From assembly GCA_964479585.1 (NCBI GenBank), contig CAYZMP010000004.1, positions 1 through 64,000 on the forward strand: 64,000 nt of DNA, in the 5' to 3' direction. The notes beneath the pieces were generated by a model. That model was not told where the DNA came from. It worked only from the letters and a program-made list of their open reading frames with translations, and searched no databases. Both the position numbers and the translations under genes were made by a program. Source of the DNA: UBA6182 sp964479585. GTDB taxonomy: Bacteria; Bacillota_I; Bacilli_A; Erysipelotrichales; Erysipelotrichaceae. This document shows positions 53,262 through 61,284 of this stretch, in pieces. Numbering within the stretch: the stretch's first letter is position 1; every line of letters starts with the position of its first letter.

Positions 53262-54452
53262 CTACCTAATCACTTCCCTAATTTTATCAAGTGCAAAGTC
53301 TAGTTCTTCTTTTGTTATTACTAACGGTGGAGCAAAACGAATCGTGTTTGCTTTTGTATCTTTACAAAGCACTCCTTCTTTTGCTAGTGCTTCACAAATA
53401 GGTCTTGCAACCTGGTTGAGTTCTAAACCAATAAACAAACCTTTTCCTCGAATATCTTGAATCATAAGACTGTCAATCTTGCTTAGCTCATCTTTGAAAT
53501 ATTCACCTAATACACGTGAATTTTCAACTAGTTGTTCTTCTTCAAGTACCTCTAAAGCAGCTATAGCACATGCTGCACCAAGAGGATTTCCACCAAAAGT
53601 AGATCCATGAGAACCAGGGTTAAAGACACCTAATATCTCTTTGTTTGCGGCTACAGCGGAGATAGGATAAACTCCTCCTCCAAGTGCCTTTCCTAAGATA
53701 TAAACATCAGGAACAACACCTTCCCAATCACATGCAAAATTTTTCCCTGTTCTACCAAGTCCTGTTTGGATTTCATCCGCAATAAACAATACATTGTTGT
53801 CTTTACAAATTTGATACGCTTCTTTAAGGAATCCTTCCGATGGGATATTAATTCCAGCCTCACCTTGAATAGGCTCCATTAAAAAAGCTGCTGTTTTTTC
53901 ATTAATTGCTTCTTTAAGTGCTTTAACATCACCATAAGGAACAGTTGTAAACCCTGGAGTATAGGGACCAAAAGCACGTCTTGCGTTTTCATCATTAGAA
54001 AAAGAAATAATAGTGGTAGTGCGACCATGGAAATTATTATGACAAACTATAATTTCTGATGTATTTTCAGCTATCCCTTTAACATCACTTGCCCAACGTC
54101 TTGAGGCTTTAATTGCAGTTTCTACAGCTTCAGCCCCAGTATTCATGGGTAATATTAAATCTTTCTTTGTAAACTCTGCTAGTTTTTTATAAAACTGAGG
54201 CAATATATTGTTTTCAAATGCACGAGAAGTTAACGTAACTTTATCTGCCTGATCTTTAAGTGCTTGGATAATCTTTGGGTGTCTATGACCATGATTCATT
54301 GCTGAATATGCAGCAAGCATATCCATGTAGCGATTACCTTCAGGATCTTCTACCCAAACACCTTCTGCTTGTGATATAACAATAGGCAAAGGTTTGTAGT
54401 TCTTTGCCCCATATTTTTCATTAAGTTCTAATAACTGTTTACTATTTAGCAT
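53262..54452 (-). CDS. rocD: Ornithine aminotransferase
   Basis: A 396-residue class III PLP-dependent aminotransferase close to RocD. The cofactor motif LFIADEIQTGLGRTGK (about residues 206-221) and the Schiff-base Lys in ILGKALGGG (near 250) are intact, as is NTGAEAVETA near 104. It turns ornithine and 2-oxoglutarate into glutamate-semialdehyde and glutamate. No other arginine or proline gene is adjacent; it is a single-gene unit with its own terminator. Acetylornithine aminotransferase is the main alternative, but the start (KYGAKNYKPLPIVISQAEGV) is that of ornithine aminotransferases. Confidence 0.9.
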   Translation of the reverse strand: MLNSKQLLELNEKYGAKNYKPLPIVISQAEGVWVEDPEGNRYMDMLAAYSAMNHGHRHPKIIQALKDQADKVTLTSRAFENNILPQFYKKLAEFTKKDLILPMNTGAEAVETAIKASRRWASDVKGIAENTSEIIVCHNNFHGRTTTIISFSNDENARRAFGPYTPGFTTVPYGDVKALKEAINEKTAAFLMEPIQGEAGINIPSEGFLKEAYQICKDNNVLFIADEIQTGLGRTGKNFACDWEGVVPDVYILGKALGGGVYPISAVAANKEILGVFNPGSHGSTFGGNPLGAACAIAALEVLEEEQLVENSRVLGEYFKDELSKIDSLMIQDIRGKGLFIGLELNQVARPICEALAKEGVLCKDTKANTIRFAPPLVITKEELDFALDKIREVIR

Positions 54453-54785
54453 TGGTTCACCTTACTTACTTTCTTTGATTTGAAACTTCATATTGTTAGT
54501 CACTTGACTACAAAAAAACAGCATAGAGTACTTTCTCTGTTTTTGTTTATTTGAGTATAATAACCCACTAAATCTGACACAGTGACGTGAATAAATTATA
54601 GCATGATGAACGATGTTATGTAAGTCAAAAATATATGTCAAAAGTATATGATGACCCGCATGAAAGTGAAAAATTAGCATACTCTCAAGTAGAGAATAGT
54701 TTAATTTTTACACTCATATTAATTATCTAAACATTGCAAAATAGATTTAAGTTTATGTGTTCGTATAAGCTACATTTTTAATCCG
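54453..54785. other. rocD leader and gap to the DeoR regulator gene
   Basis: A 333-base stretch without a supported gene. On the minus strand a candidate promoter is TTGACA (54641-54636) and TAACAT (54618-54613) spaced by 17; a further TATAAT lies near 54594-54599. The leader between promoter and rocD contains a terminator-like hairpin at 54512-54541 and then a short palindrome TAGTCA/TGACTA near 54500-54513. Confidence 0.45.
54512..54541 (-). terminator. Terminator-like hairpin in the rocD leader
   Basis: On the minus strand AACAG-AGA pairs with TCT-(ATG bulge)-CTGTT and is followed by seven T. It is placed between the putative rocD promoter and the gene, so it could attenuate rocD, or it could end a short upstream transcript. 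Confidence 0.45.
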
Positions 54786-55556
54786 TTATACTTTAACCAC
54801 TTCAATCTCAACACCAGCTTCTCGATACTCTTCAACTAAATGTTGATTGTTTTTACTATCTGTAATCAGTAGATCCACCTGCTCCTTTTTAGCAAAGGTA
54901 CCTGTTGAGTTTTGACCAAGTTTTGTAGAATCTATAAGACCAATTACTTTTTCAGATCGTTTTAACATTATCTTCTTTAACTCTACTTCATAAAAATTAA
55001 AATCTGTTATACCTGAATGCAAGTTAAACCCATGACCTGAGAAAAATGCCACATCAATATTAATATGACTTAGCATTTCTTCCGCTAAGACACCCTCAAT
55101 TGATCCAGATCCTTTTGTGACAATACCACCAACTACAATGACTGTTACATTAGGCATTTCTTTTAGTGCTTGTAGCGTATAAATACCATTTGTTACAACA
55201 GTTAACCTTCTAAAAGAGGAAAGCCTTTCAGCAAGTGCCAAACATGTCGTAGACGCATCCAAAGCAATAGCAGAATCATGATTAATGTATTTCAAAGCTT
55301 GGTCTGCAATTGCATTTTTAAGTTCCATGTTCACTTGCTCTCTAAAATGAAAATTAGTGTAATTAAACGGTTTTTGCTCAAACAAAATAGCTCCACCATA
55401 CGTCTTTTTTAAAAGCTGTTTTGCTTCTAAATGCGTTAAATCATTCCTCACAGTAGCAGGAGATACATTTAACTCATCTATTAAATCATTAGTTAGGACA
55501 CTTCCATTTTTTTCAAGTTGTTTTAGAATATACTCATATCGTTGATTGGCTAGCAT
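54786..55556 (-). CDS. DeoR/GlpR family transcriptional regulator
   Basis: A 256-residue repressor with an N-terminal DeoR HTH (MLANQRYEYILKQLEKNG, then LTNDLIDELNVSPATVRNDL, residues about 20-40) and a C-terminal DeoRC phosphosugar sensor (about 75-235, with DASTTCLALA and SGHGFNLHSGIT). It follows the glycerol operon and probably controls it, with glycerol 3-phosphate or a sugar phosphate as effector. I start at 55556: GAAGGTG is placed right and it gives the family N-terminus; the longer frame is a hydrophobic, unlikely extension. Confidence 0.88.
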   Translation of the reverse strand: MLANQRYEYILKQLEKNGSVLTNDLIDELNVSPATVRNDLTHLEAKQLLKKTYGGAILFEQKPFNYTNFHFREQVNMELKNAIADQALKYINHDSAIALDASTTCLALAERLSSFRRLTVVTNGIYTLQALKEMPNVTVIVVGGIVTKGSGSIEGVLAEEMLSHINIDVAFFSGHGFNLHSGITDFNFYEVELKKIMLKRSEKVIGLIDSTKLGQNSTGTFAKKEQVDLLITDSKNNQHLVEEYREAGVEIEVVKV

Positions 55557-55577
55557 ATTTTTCACCTTCTTGTGATT

Positions 55578-55637
55578 ATTATACAGAAAAAAATAATAAA
55601 AGAACAATAAATACACAATGTTTCTTTATTGTTCTTT
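55578..55637 (-). promoter_or_regulatory. Promoter and inverted repeat of the DeoR regulator gene
   Basis: TTGTTC (55607-55602) and TATAAT (55583-55578) on the minus strand are 18 bases apart. A 13-bp perfect inverted repeat (AAAGAACAATAAA 55599-55611, TTTATTGTTCTTT 55625-55637) covers the -35. It may act as operator for the DeoR protein and, as RNA with T-rich flank, end the glycerol operon transcript. Confidence 0.65.
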
Positions 55638-55642
55638 GTTAT

Positions 55643-56014
55643 TTAAATATCTTTAACGTTCATGTCACGTGTCGCAATGATATCAATGTTTAAACCAAGA
55701 ATGTTTTTAACTACAACATCTCCACATTCAACTGGCGCTTTGACTAAGACATGTTTTAATTCTCTCATAATATTAAACATCTCTTGTTTTGGCACTTCCA
55801 TCGATGATTTAATTGGTAATCGATGATGAATTGCATTTTCAATAGCTATGGTAGCTGTTAGAAATCGAGTTGGATTAGTAAGTTCCTTTTGAGCATAGAT
55901 TGGACCTCGTTTGCACTTGTGATTGCTTACTTGTATATCTTTTGTCTTGTCATCAATATCCACAAGTAATCGACAACCTTGTGGACACACAATGCATGTC
56001 ATCTCTTTTCTCAT
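55643..56014 (-). CDS. DUF1667 family protein
   Basis: A 123-residue protein with an N-terminal cysteine cluster (CIVCPQGC, residues 7-14, and CKRG near 34) that suggests metal or iron-sulfur binding. DUF1667 proteins commonly follow a GlpA-like dehydrogenase and an FAD/NAD oxidoreductase, as here, and are thought to be a small electron-transfer subunit of that complex. It overlaps the oxidoreductase gene by one base. Confidence 0.9.
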   Translation of the reverse strand: MRKEMTCIVCPQGCRLLVDIDDKTKDIQVSNHKCKRGPIYAQKELTNPTRFLTATIAIENAIHHRLPIKSSMEVPKQEMFNIMRELKHVLVKAPVECGDVVVKNILGLNIDIIATRDMNVKDI

Positions 56015-57282
56015 TATGCCACCTCACTTTCAATCAAACGAAGGGTAATATGATTAATGGGTACAGATAAGTCTTTTCGTGTAATGCGAATCTTCTCCAT
56101 TTCCCCTGGAGCCATGTTTAATCGAGGTATTTTCTTAATAATCTCGCCTCGTTCATCTTCAAGCAATACAGTGGCTTTTTTGATGACTTTTTTGACTCGA
56201 TACATAATGTCAATCGTATCTAGCGAAGTGTTTTGATGAACATATTGAGGAACACAATAGCTGATTAAACCTTGAGGCTCAACTTGAACAACTTGTGTTT
56301 TGGCCATGCTTTTCGTTAAGTACTCAGCTACGCTTTTACCTGCTTTTTCAGCTTCCATTGAAACATAGTCAACTAAGTCATGAATATGAACAACATTACC
56401 GCAAGCAAAGACACCTGCAACACTTGTTTCCATGTATTCATTGACGATCGGACCTTTCGTAGCAGGATCAATGTCTAATTGTATCGTCTTGGATAATTCA
56501 TTTTCTGGAATTAAACCCACTGATAAAAGTAGTGTATCGCATGCCACATATTCTTGTGTACCTTCAATAACACGTTTATCTTTATCCACTTTAGCAATCG
56601 AAACACCTTCTAAACGATGGTTACCATGAATTTCAATCACAGTGTGCGATAAAAACAATGGAATATTATAATCATCTAAACATTGAACAATATTACGAGT
56701 TAGTCCATTGGAGTGTGGTTCAATTTCCACGACTCTTAGTACTTTTGCACCAACAAGGGACATCCTTCTTGCCATGATTAACCCAATATCACCAGATCCT
56801 AAAATAACAACTTTTTTACCAACCATCTTACCTTCAATGTTTATGTATCGTTGTGCTGTTCCTGCAGTAAGTACACCTGAAGGTCTACTGCCTGGTATTT
56901 GAATCATAAAGCGAGTACGTTCACGAGCACCCATCGCAAGAATGATGGTTTTAGTGTGAATGTGTTGATAACCATGTTGTTTTGATACTGCAATAATTTC
57001 ATGATAATCATCACTTTGAATCATTTCTAATACCATCGTGTTTAACTGATACGTTATTTTATGGTCCTTTACAAGATCAATAAACTTTTGAGCATATTCT
57101 GGACCAGTTAATTCCTCGTTAAATCGATGTAAACCAAATCCATTATGAATGCATTGATTTAAAATACCTCCCAATTCAACATCTCTTTCAAGAACGAGAA
57201 TGTTTTTCACTCCTTGATCGTATGCACTAACCGCTGCAGAAAGACCTGCAGGACCTGCACCAATGATGACACAATCAAACAT
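56014..57282 (-). CDS. FAD/NAD(P)-dependent oxidoreductase of the glycerol operon
   Basis: A 422-residue two-dinucleotide-fold flavoprotein. FAD binds at GAGPAGLSAAV (about residues 8-18), NAD(P) at ILGSGDIGLIMARRM (about 159-173), and a second FAD contact is VFACGNVVH (about 307-315). It probably takes electrons from the GlpA-like subunit encoded upstream and passes them to NAD or another acceptor, replacing a membrane GlpC route. Its start overlaps the end of that gene by one base; the stop overlaps DUF1667. Confidence 0.88.
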   Translation of the reverse strand: MFDCVIIGAGPAGLSAAVSAYDQGVKNILVLERDVELGGILNQCIHNGFGLHRFNEELTGPEYAQKFIDLVKDHKITYQLNTMVLEMIQSDDYHEIIAVSKQHGYQHIHTKTIILAMGARERTRFMIQIPGSRPSGVLTAGTAQRYINIEGKMVGKKVVILGSGDIGLIMARRMSLVGAKVLRVVEIEPHSNGLTRNIVQCLDDYNIPLFLSHTVIEIHGNHRLEGVSIAKVDKDKRVIEGTQEYVACDTLLLSVGLIPENELSKTIQLDIDPATKGPIVNEYMETSVAGVFACGNVVHIHDLVDYVSMEAEKAGKSVAEYLTKSMAKTQVVQVEPQGLISYCVPQYVHQNTSLDTIDIMYRVKKVIKKATVLLEDERGEIIKKIPRLNMAPGEMEKIRITRKDLSVPINHITLRLIESEVA

Positions 57283-58724
57283 TACTCCACCTCCTGATCA
57301 ATCAATACTAAACTGTTTTCTTCTTCTAATAGAATTTTTTCATAAGGTATACCCAATTCGCGAGCAAGGATATCCATGATTTTTGGTTGACAAAAACCCC
57401 CTTGACATCGTCCCATTCCAGCACGTGTGCGTCGTTTTACACCATCAAGTGTCCTTGCTCCACAAGGACGATGAATGGCATCTAAAATTTCTGCTTCACT
57501 AACCACTTCGCAACGACATAAGATATTTCCATAGTTTGCATCTTTTTCAATTAATCGTTGTTTTTCTTGATTGCTTGCTTCTGAAAAATCGACGATCCTT
57601 TTACGATAGGGATTAAATGTTTCTTTTAATGTTAGCGTTTGTTTTTGTTTTAGTAAATCAACAACATACATTGCCACAGCAGGTGCTGCAGCTACTCCTG
57701 GTGATTGAATTCCAATGCAATTATAAAATCCTTCTGCAATGTTTGACTCTTCAATAACAAAATCATTATTCGAATGTATTTCTACTGGTCGTAATCCATT
57801 AAACACACGAATAATGTGTTCTCGTTTTAAATTAGGTACCATTTTTTGTGCTGAATTAAATAAATCGTTTACTTCTTCTTTGCTAAACTTTTTATATTCC
57901 TTATCGTCTTGCATAATTGCCGTTGAGCCTACAATGATGTTTCCAGCACACGCAGGAATCGTCGCCATGCCTTTGGTGTCTTTTCTTGGCACTGGAAATA
58001 AGGAAGCATTGAGTTGTATCCCGACAGCTTTTTCAATAATTAACAATGCCCCATGACGTTGTGTGATTTTGTAATTGTGATCATTCACTAGCTTAGCCAC
58101 TTCATCTCCAAACACACCTGAAGCATTAATTATGCTTCGACTAAAAAACTCACCTTGCTTACTTATTACACGATATCCATTTTCTTCTTTGTAAATGGCA
58201 GTAACTTTTGCATCAACAAATACTTGCGACCCATTTTCAATTGCATTTTCAACACAAGCAATCGCAACCTCATAAGGATCGGTAATCCCAGCACTAGGAG
58301 CATACAACGCACAAATCGCCTCTGGATTAATATTTGGTTCTATAGAAAATAGCTCATCTTTTTCAATAATCCTTAATCCCGGAACATTGTTTTTCAAGCC
58401 ATTGGTTAGTAATTCTTCAATTGTCTTTCGATCTTCTTCGTTAAACGCTACCGTTAACGTTGGTTTTGGTTGATAAGCAAATTCTAGTTGCTTTGCTAAC
58501 TCAGGATACATTAGTGCACCCTTTACATTCAATACTGCCTTTAAAGAACCATGGTGAGCGTCGTACCCTGAATGTACGACGCCACCATTTCCTTTTGTTA
58601 TTCCTGATCCAATATCATTATTTGCTTCAAGCAGTACTGATGACAGTTGATATTTAGAAAGCTCACGTAGGATGCTTGCCCCTGTGATGCCACCGCCAAT
58701 AACAAGTACATCAGTCTTAATCAT
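57282..58724 (-). CDS. Anaerobic-type glycerol-3-phosphate dehydrogenase, GlpA-like with BFD iron-sulfur domain
   Basis: A 480-residue flavoprotein: N-terminal FAD-binding DAO domain (VIGGGITGASILREL, residues 7-21) and a C-terminal BFD-type [2Fe-2S] domain (CRCEVV near 404 and GRCQGGFC near 442-449). It oxidises glycerol 3-phosphate to dihydroxyacetone phosphate in the cytosol and hands electrons to the oxidoreductase and DUF1667 proteins that follow. It is 8 bases downstream of the glycerol kinase gene. A close relative, L-2-hydroxyglutarate oxidase, is less likely in this context. Confidence 0.88.
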   Translation of the reverse strand: MIKTDVLVIGGGITGASILRELSKYQLSSVLLEANNDIGSGITKGNGGVVHSGYDAHHGSLKAVLNVKGALMYPELAKQLEFAYQPKPTLTVAFNEEDRKTIEELLTNGLKNNVPGLRIIEKDELFSIEPNINPEAICALYAPSAGITDPYEVAIACVENAIENGSQVFVDAKVTAIYKEENGYRVISKQGEFFSRSIINASGVFGDEVAKLVNDHNYKITQRHGALLIIEKAVGIQLNASLFPVPRKDTKGMATIPACAGNIIVGSTAIMQDDKEYKKFSKEEVNDLFNSAQKMVPNLKREHIIRVFNGLRPVEIHSNNDFVIEESNIAEGFYNCIGIQSPGVAAAPAVAMYVVDLLKQKQTLTLKETFNPYRKRIVDFSEASNQEKQRLIEKDANYGNILCRCEVVSEAEILDAIHRPCGARTLDGVKRRTRAGMGRCQGGFCQPKIMDILARELGIPYEKILLEEENSLVLIDQEVE

Positions 58725-58732
58725 AATCTCTC

Positions 58733-60244
58733 CTAACTCTTATCGTTTGTTGATTTGGAAGTATCTAACCAACCTTTTGCAAATTTTACAGCGCGTTTCC
58801 AACCTGCGTATAATTCTTCACGTTTTGCTTCATCCATATGTGGATAGAAACGTTGATCTACTTTCCAAATTTCTTTTAATTCTTCTTTGCTACTCCAAAC
58901 ACCTACTCCTAATCCTGCCATGTAAGCAGCACCAAGTGATGTTGTTTCAATATCTTGTGGTCTTTCGACAACACAATTTAAGATATCAGCTTGAAATTGC
59001 ATTAAATAATCATTTACAGTTGCACCACCATCAACCTTCAATACATTCAATTTCACTCCTGATTCACGTTCCATTTCGTCAAGTAAATCACGTGTTTGAT
59101 ATGCTATAGATTCCAATGTAGCTCGTGCAATATGTGCTTCATTGACCCCAGCAGTTAAACCGATGATCATACCACGAGCATCCATATCCCAATGAGGTGC
59201 AGCTAAACCACTAAATGCAGGAACAAAGTAAACCCCTAAAGTATCTTCAACCGATTTGGCTAATTCTTCTGTTTGTGATGAAGACTTAACAATCTTAATA
59301 CCATCACGTAACCATTGAACAGCACTACCTGTTGTTAGGATACTTGCTCCCATACAATAAGAAATTTCATTATCCATATGCCACGCTAAAGACAATAATC
59401 CTTTTTCAGAATGAATTGGTTCATTACCAATATACATCATCGGAACATTGGATGTTCCATATGTATTTTTAGCATCCCCTGGTTCAAAACATACTTGGCC
59501 AAACAAAGCAGCATGTTGATCACCAGCTACACCAGCAATCTTAATTGGAGCACCAAACAATCCAGGATCACACTCACCAAATAAGCCAACAGAAGACTTA
59601 ACTTCTGGGAAAATGTTTTTAGGAACATCTAAAAATTCAATCAACTCTTCGTCCCAAACACCTTCTTTAACATTAAACAACATAGTTCTTGATGCGTTAG
59701 AATAATCGGTAGCATGTACTCTTCCACCTGTTAAGTTCCAAATCAACCAAGTATCAACTGTACCAAACAATAATTCACCTTTTTCAGCTCTTTCTCTAAC
59801 ACCATCAACGTTGTCCATTATCCAACGAATCTTCGATGCTGAATAAGTCGCATCAATAACAAGCCCAGTTTTTGGATTTACTAAATCTGCTCTTTGATCT
59901 GCCATTAATCCTTTACAAATGTCTGAAGTACGACGGCAACCCCAAACAATGGCATTAGTAACAGGAGTCCCTGTTTTCTTATCCCAAATTACGGTAGTCT
60001 CACGTTGGTTTGTGATACCTAAAGCACTAATTTCATTTGCAGATATGTCTGCTTTTGAAATAGCTTGTTTGGCTGTGTTTAAAATACTTTGCCAAATATC
60101 CTCCGGTTTTTGTTCCCACCATCCTGCTTTTGGATAATACTGTTTAAACTCTTCTTGGACAAGCGCTAACTTGTCACCTTTTTCATTATAAATTGTTGAT
60201 CTAGAACTCGTTGTTCCTTGATCTAATACTAAAATATACGCCAT
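58733..60244 (-). CDS. glpK: Glycerol kinase
   Basis: A 503-residue FGGY-family kinase of normal length. LDQGTTSSRSTIYN at the N-terminus binds phosphate, GITNQRETTVIWD (about residues 76-88) the substrate, and GVAGDQHAALFGQ (about 238-250) is present. It makes glycerol 3-phosphate for the dehydrogenase encoded next. The loop before the last motif reads CDPGLFG (225-231) with no His, where PTS-regulated Firmicutes enzymes have the HPr-phosphorylated His, so this kinase is probably not controlled by HPr. There is no glycerol facilitator gene in the operon. RBS AAAGGAG. Confidence 0.95.
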   Translation of the reverse strand: MAYILVLDQGTTSSRSTIYNEKGDKLALVQEEFKQYYPKAGWWEQKPEDIWQSILNTAKQAISKADISANEISALGITNQRETTVIWDKKTGTPVTNAIVWGCRRTSDICKGLMADQRADLVNPKTGLVIDATYSASKIRWIMDNVDGVRERAEKGELLFGTVDTWLIWNLTGGRVHATDYSNASRTMLFNVKEGVWDEELIEFLDVPKNIFPEVKSSVGLFGECDPGLFGAPIKIAGVAGDQHAALFGQVCFEPGDAKNTYGTSNVPMMYIGNEPIHSEKGLLSLAWHMDNEISYCMGASILTTGSAVQWLRDGIKIVKSSSQTEELAKSVEDTLGVYFVPAFSGLAAPHWDMDARGMIIGLTAGVNEAHIARATLESIAYQTRDLLDEMERESGVKLNVLKVDGGATVNDYLMQFQADILNCVVERPQDIETTSLGAAYMAGLGVGVWSSKEELKEIWKVDQRFYPHMDEAKREELYAGWKRAVKFAKGWLDTSKSTNDKS

Positions 60245-60261
60245 AGTTTCTCTCCTTTCAC

Positions 60262-60311
60262 TGTAAGCGTTTACTACGACTCCATTGTAGCATTTGCACT
60301 AGTAAAGTCAA
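60262..60311 (-). promoter_or_regulatory. glpK promoter and cre box
   Basis: TTGACT (60311-60306) and TACAAT (60289-60284) on the minus strand are 16 bases apart. TGTAAGCGTTTACT (60262-60275), just past the transcription start, matches the cre consensus at 13 of 14 positions. Upstream (60319-60385) runs an A/T-rich tract with repeated AACAATA-like units that resemble the arms of the DeoR inverted repeat. Confidence 0.75.
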
Positions 60312-60387
60312 TTTCTTTTTGTTGTTTTTTGTTATTGTTTGTTAAATATTATTCTTTTACTATTGTTTGTTTGTTTATCTAATAAAA

Positions 60388-60410
60388 AAATCTAGTTTAT
60401 CACTAGATTT
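60388..60410 (-). terminator. Terminator of the EIIC-like / TIM-barrel operon
   Basis: AAATCTAG (60388-60395) and CTAGATTT (60403-60410) form an 8-bp stem with a 7-base loop; on the minus strand a run of seven T follows. Confidence 0.8.
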
Positions 60411-60447
60411 CTTTTCTGCTATCAACATTTCTTTACTAACTTTATGT

Positions 60448-61284
60448 TTAGTCTAATAAAGTTTTAACAACTTTTGAAGCAGCTTCCATAACCATGTTGT
60501 CAATAGCTGTTCCAATAACAATAATATTAATTCCTAACTCTTTAAATCTTTTGAAGTTTGTTAAGTTAATCCCGCCTTCTGCTAAGGTTGGAACAGAAAC
60601 ACTAGAGACCAAAGCCTTAACTCTTTCTTCAATCACAGGATGAACTTCTCCAGCTTTAACACCTTCATAACTCATTCCTGTCATCAGTCCTATAAAATCA
60701 ACACCTATTGTTTCCATTTCTTTTGCTACTCTAGCAACATCCTCAGGTGTTTCTGCTGGTACACCAAAGGTATGTAAATCATCAGGATGACCAATGTAAG
60801 CGTCTACCAATAATCCATATTGATGAGCTTTTTCAACCCATTCTTTTAAATCCTCAATACTTGATTTGTGTGTGTGGAGTCCATCTGCACCTGATAGTGC
60901 AATCCTTTTAAAATCATCGTCACTTAACTCAACAGGCATTACTTCGGTAAATCCTCCTGGAACTCCAACAGTGATAAAGATATCCTCACCAACAACATTC
61001 CTAACGCCTTTTGTTGATTCAAGCATTTGATCAAGTAATATTTCATGGCGCACCATTTCTGCATCATGCATGTTAGTAACACCCTTATATCCACGTGCTA
61101 ATGCCAAAGCAGGATGATTTGGTTCTAACAACCTTGCCCCTGCATCAACTGCTGCTTTTGCTAATCTAGCATCATCACCAGTGATTCCTGTGCTTAACAG
61201 AGTTGTCCCATTGTGTTCTTTAATTGCATCAAGCACCTTAACACGTGCTTTCTCCATTTTTTGTTGCATATCATTTTTAATCAT
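60448..61284 (-). CDS. TIM-barrel protein, unknown function (probable phosphosugar aldolase or lyase)
   Basis: A 278-residue protein I cannot assign to a named family. The periodic strand-helix pattern is that of a (beta/alpha)8 barrel, and the end, VPTLAEGGINLTNF and INIIVIGTAI, is the standard phosphate-binding site of such barrels. Other conserved-looking pieces are LEPNHPALALARGYKGVTNMHDAE, FITVGVPGGF, DGLHTHKSS and VDAYIGHPDDLHTFG, which are rich in His and Asp that could bind a metal. It overlaps the transporter-like gene upstream, so the two proteins belong to one pathway. RBS AAGGAG; the true start is the ATG at 61284. Confidence 0.7.
   Translation of the reverse strand: MIKNDMQQKMEKARVKVLDAIKEHNGTTLLSTGITGDDARLAKAAVDAGARLLEPNHPALALARGYKGVTNMHDAEMVRHEILLDQMLESTKGVRNVVGEDIFITVGVPGGFTEVMPVELSDDDFKRIALSGADGLHTHKSSIEDLKEWVEKAHQYGLLVDAYIGHPDDLHTFGVPAETPEDVARVAKEMETIGVDFIGLMTGMSYEGVKAGEVHPVIEERVKALVSSVSVPTLAEGGINLTNFKRFKELGINIIVIGTAIDNMVMEAASKVVKTLLD

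Noticed and set aside
54462..54680. 72-codon minus-strand frame upstream of rocD
   Set aside because: Cys/His/Tyr-rich, no ribosome binding site, lies across the rocD leader and its hairpin; looks like chance.
56432..58657. Plus-strand frames opposite the glycerol catabolic genes
   Set aside because: Antisense shadows of strongly conserved flavoproteins.
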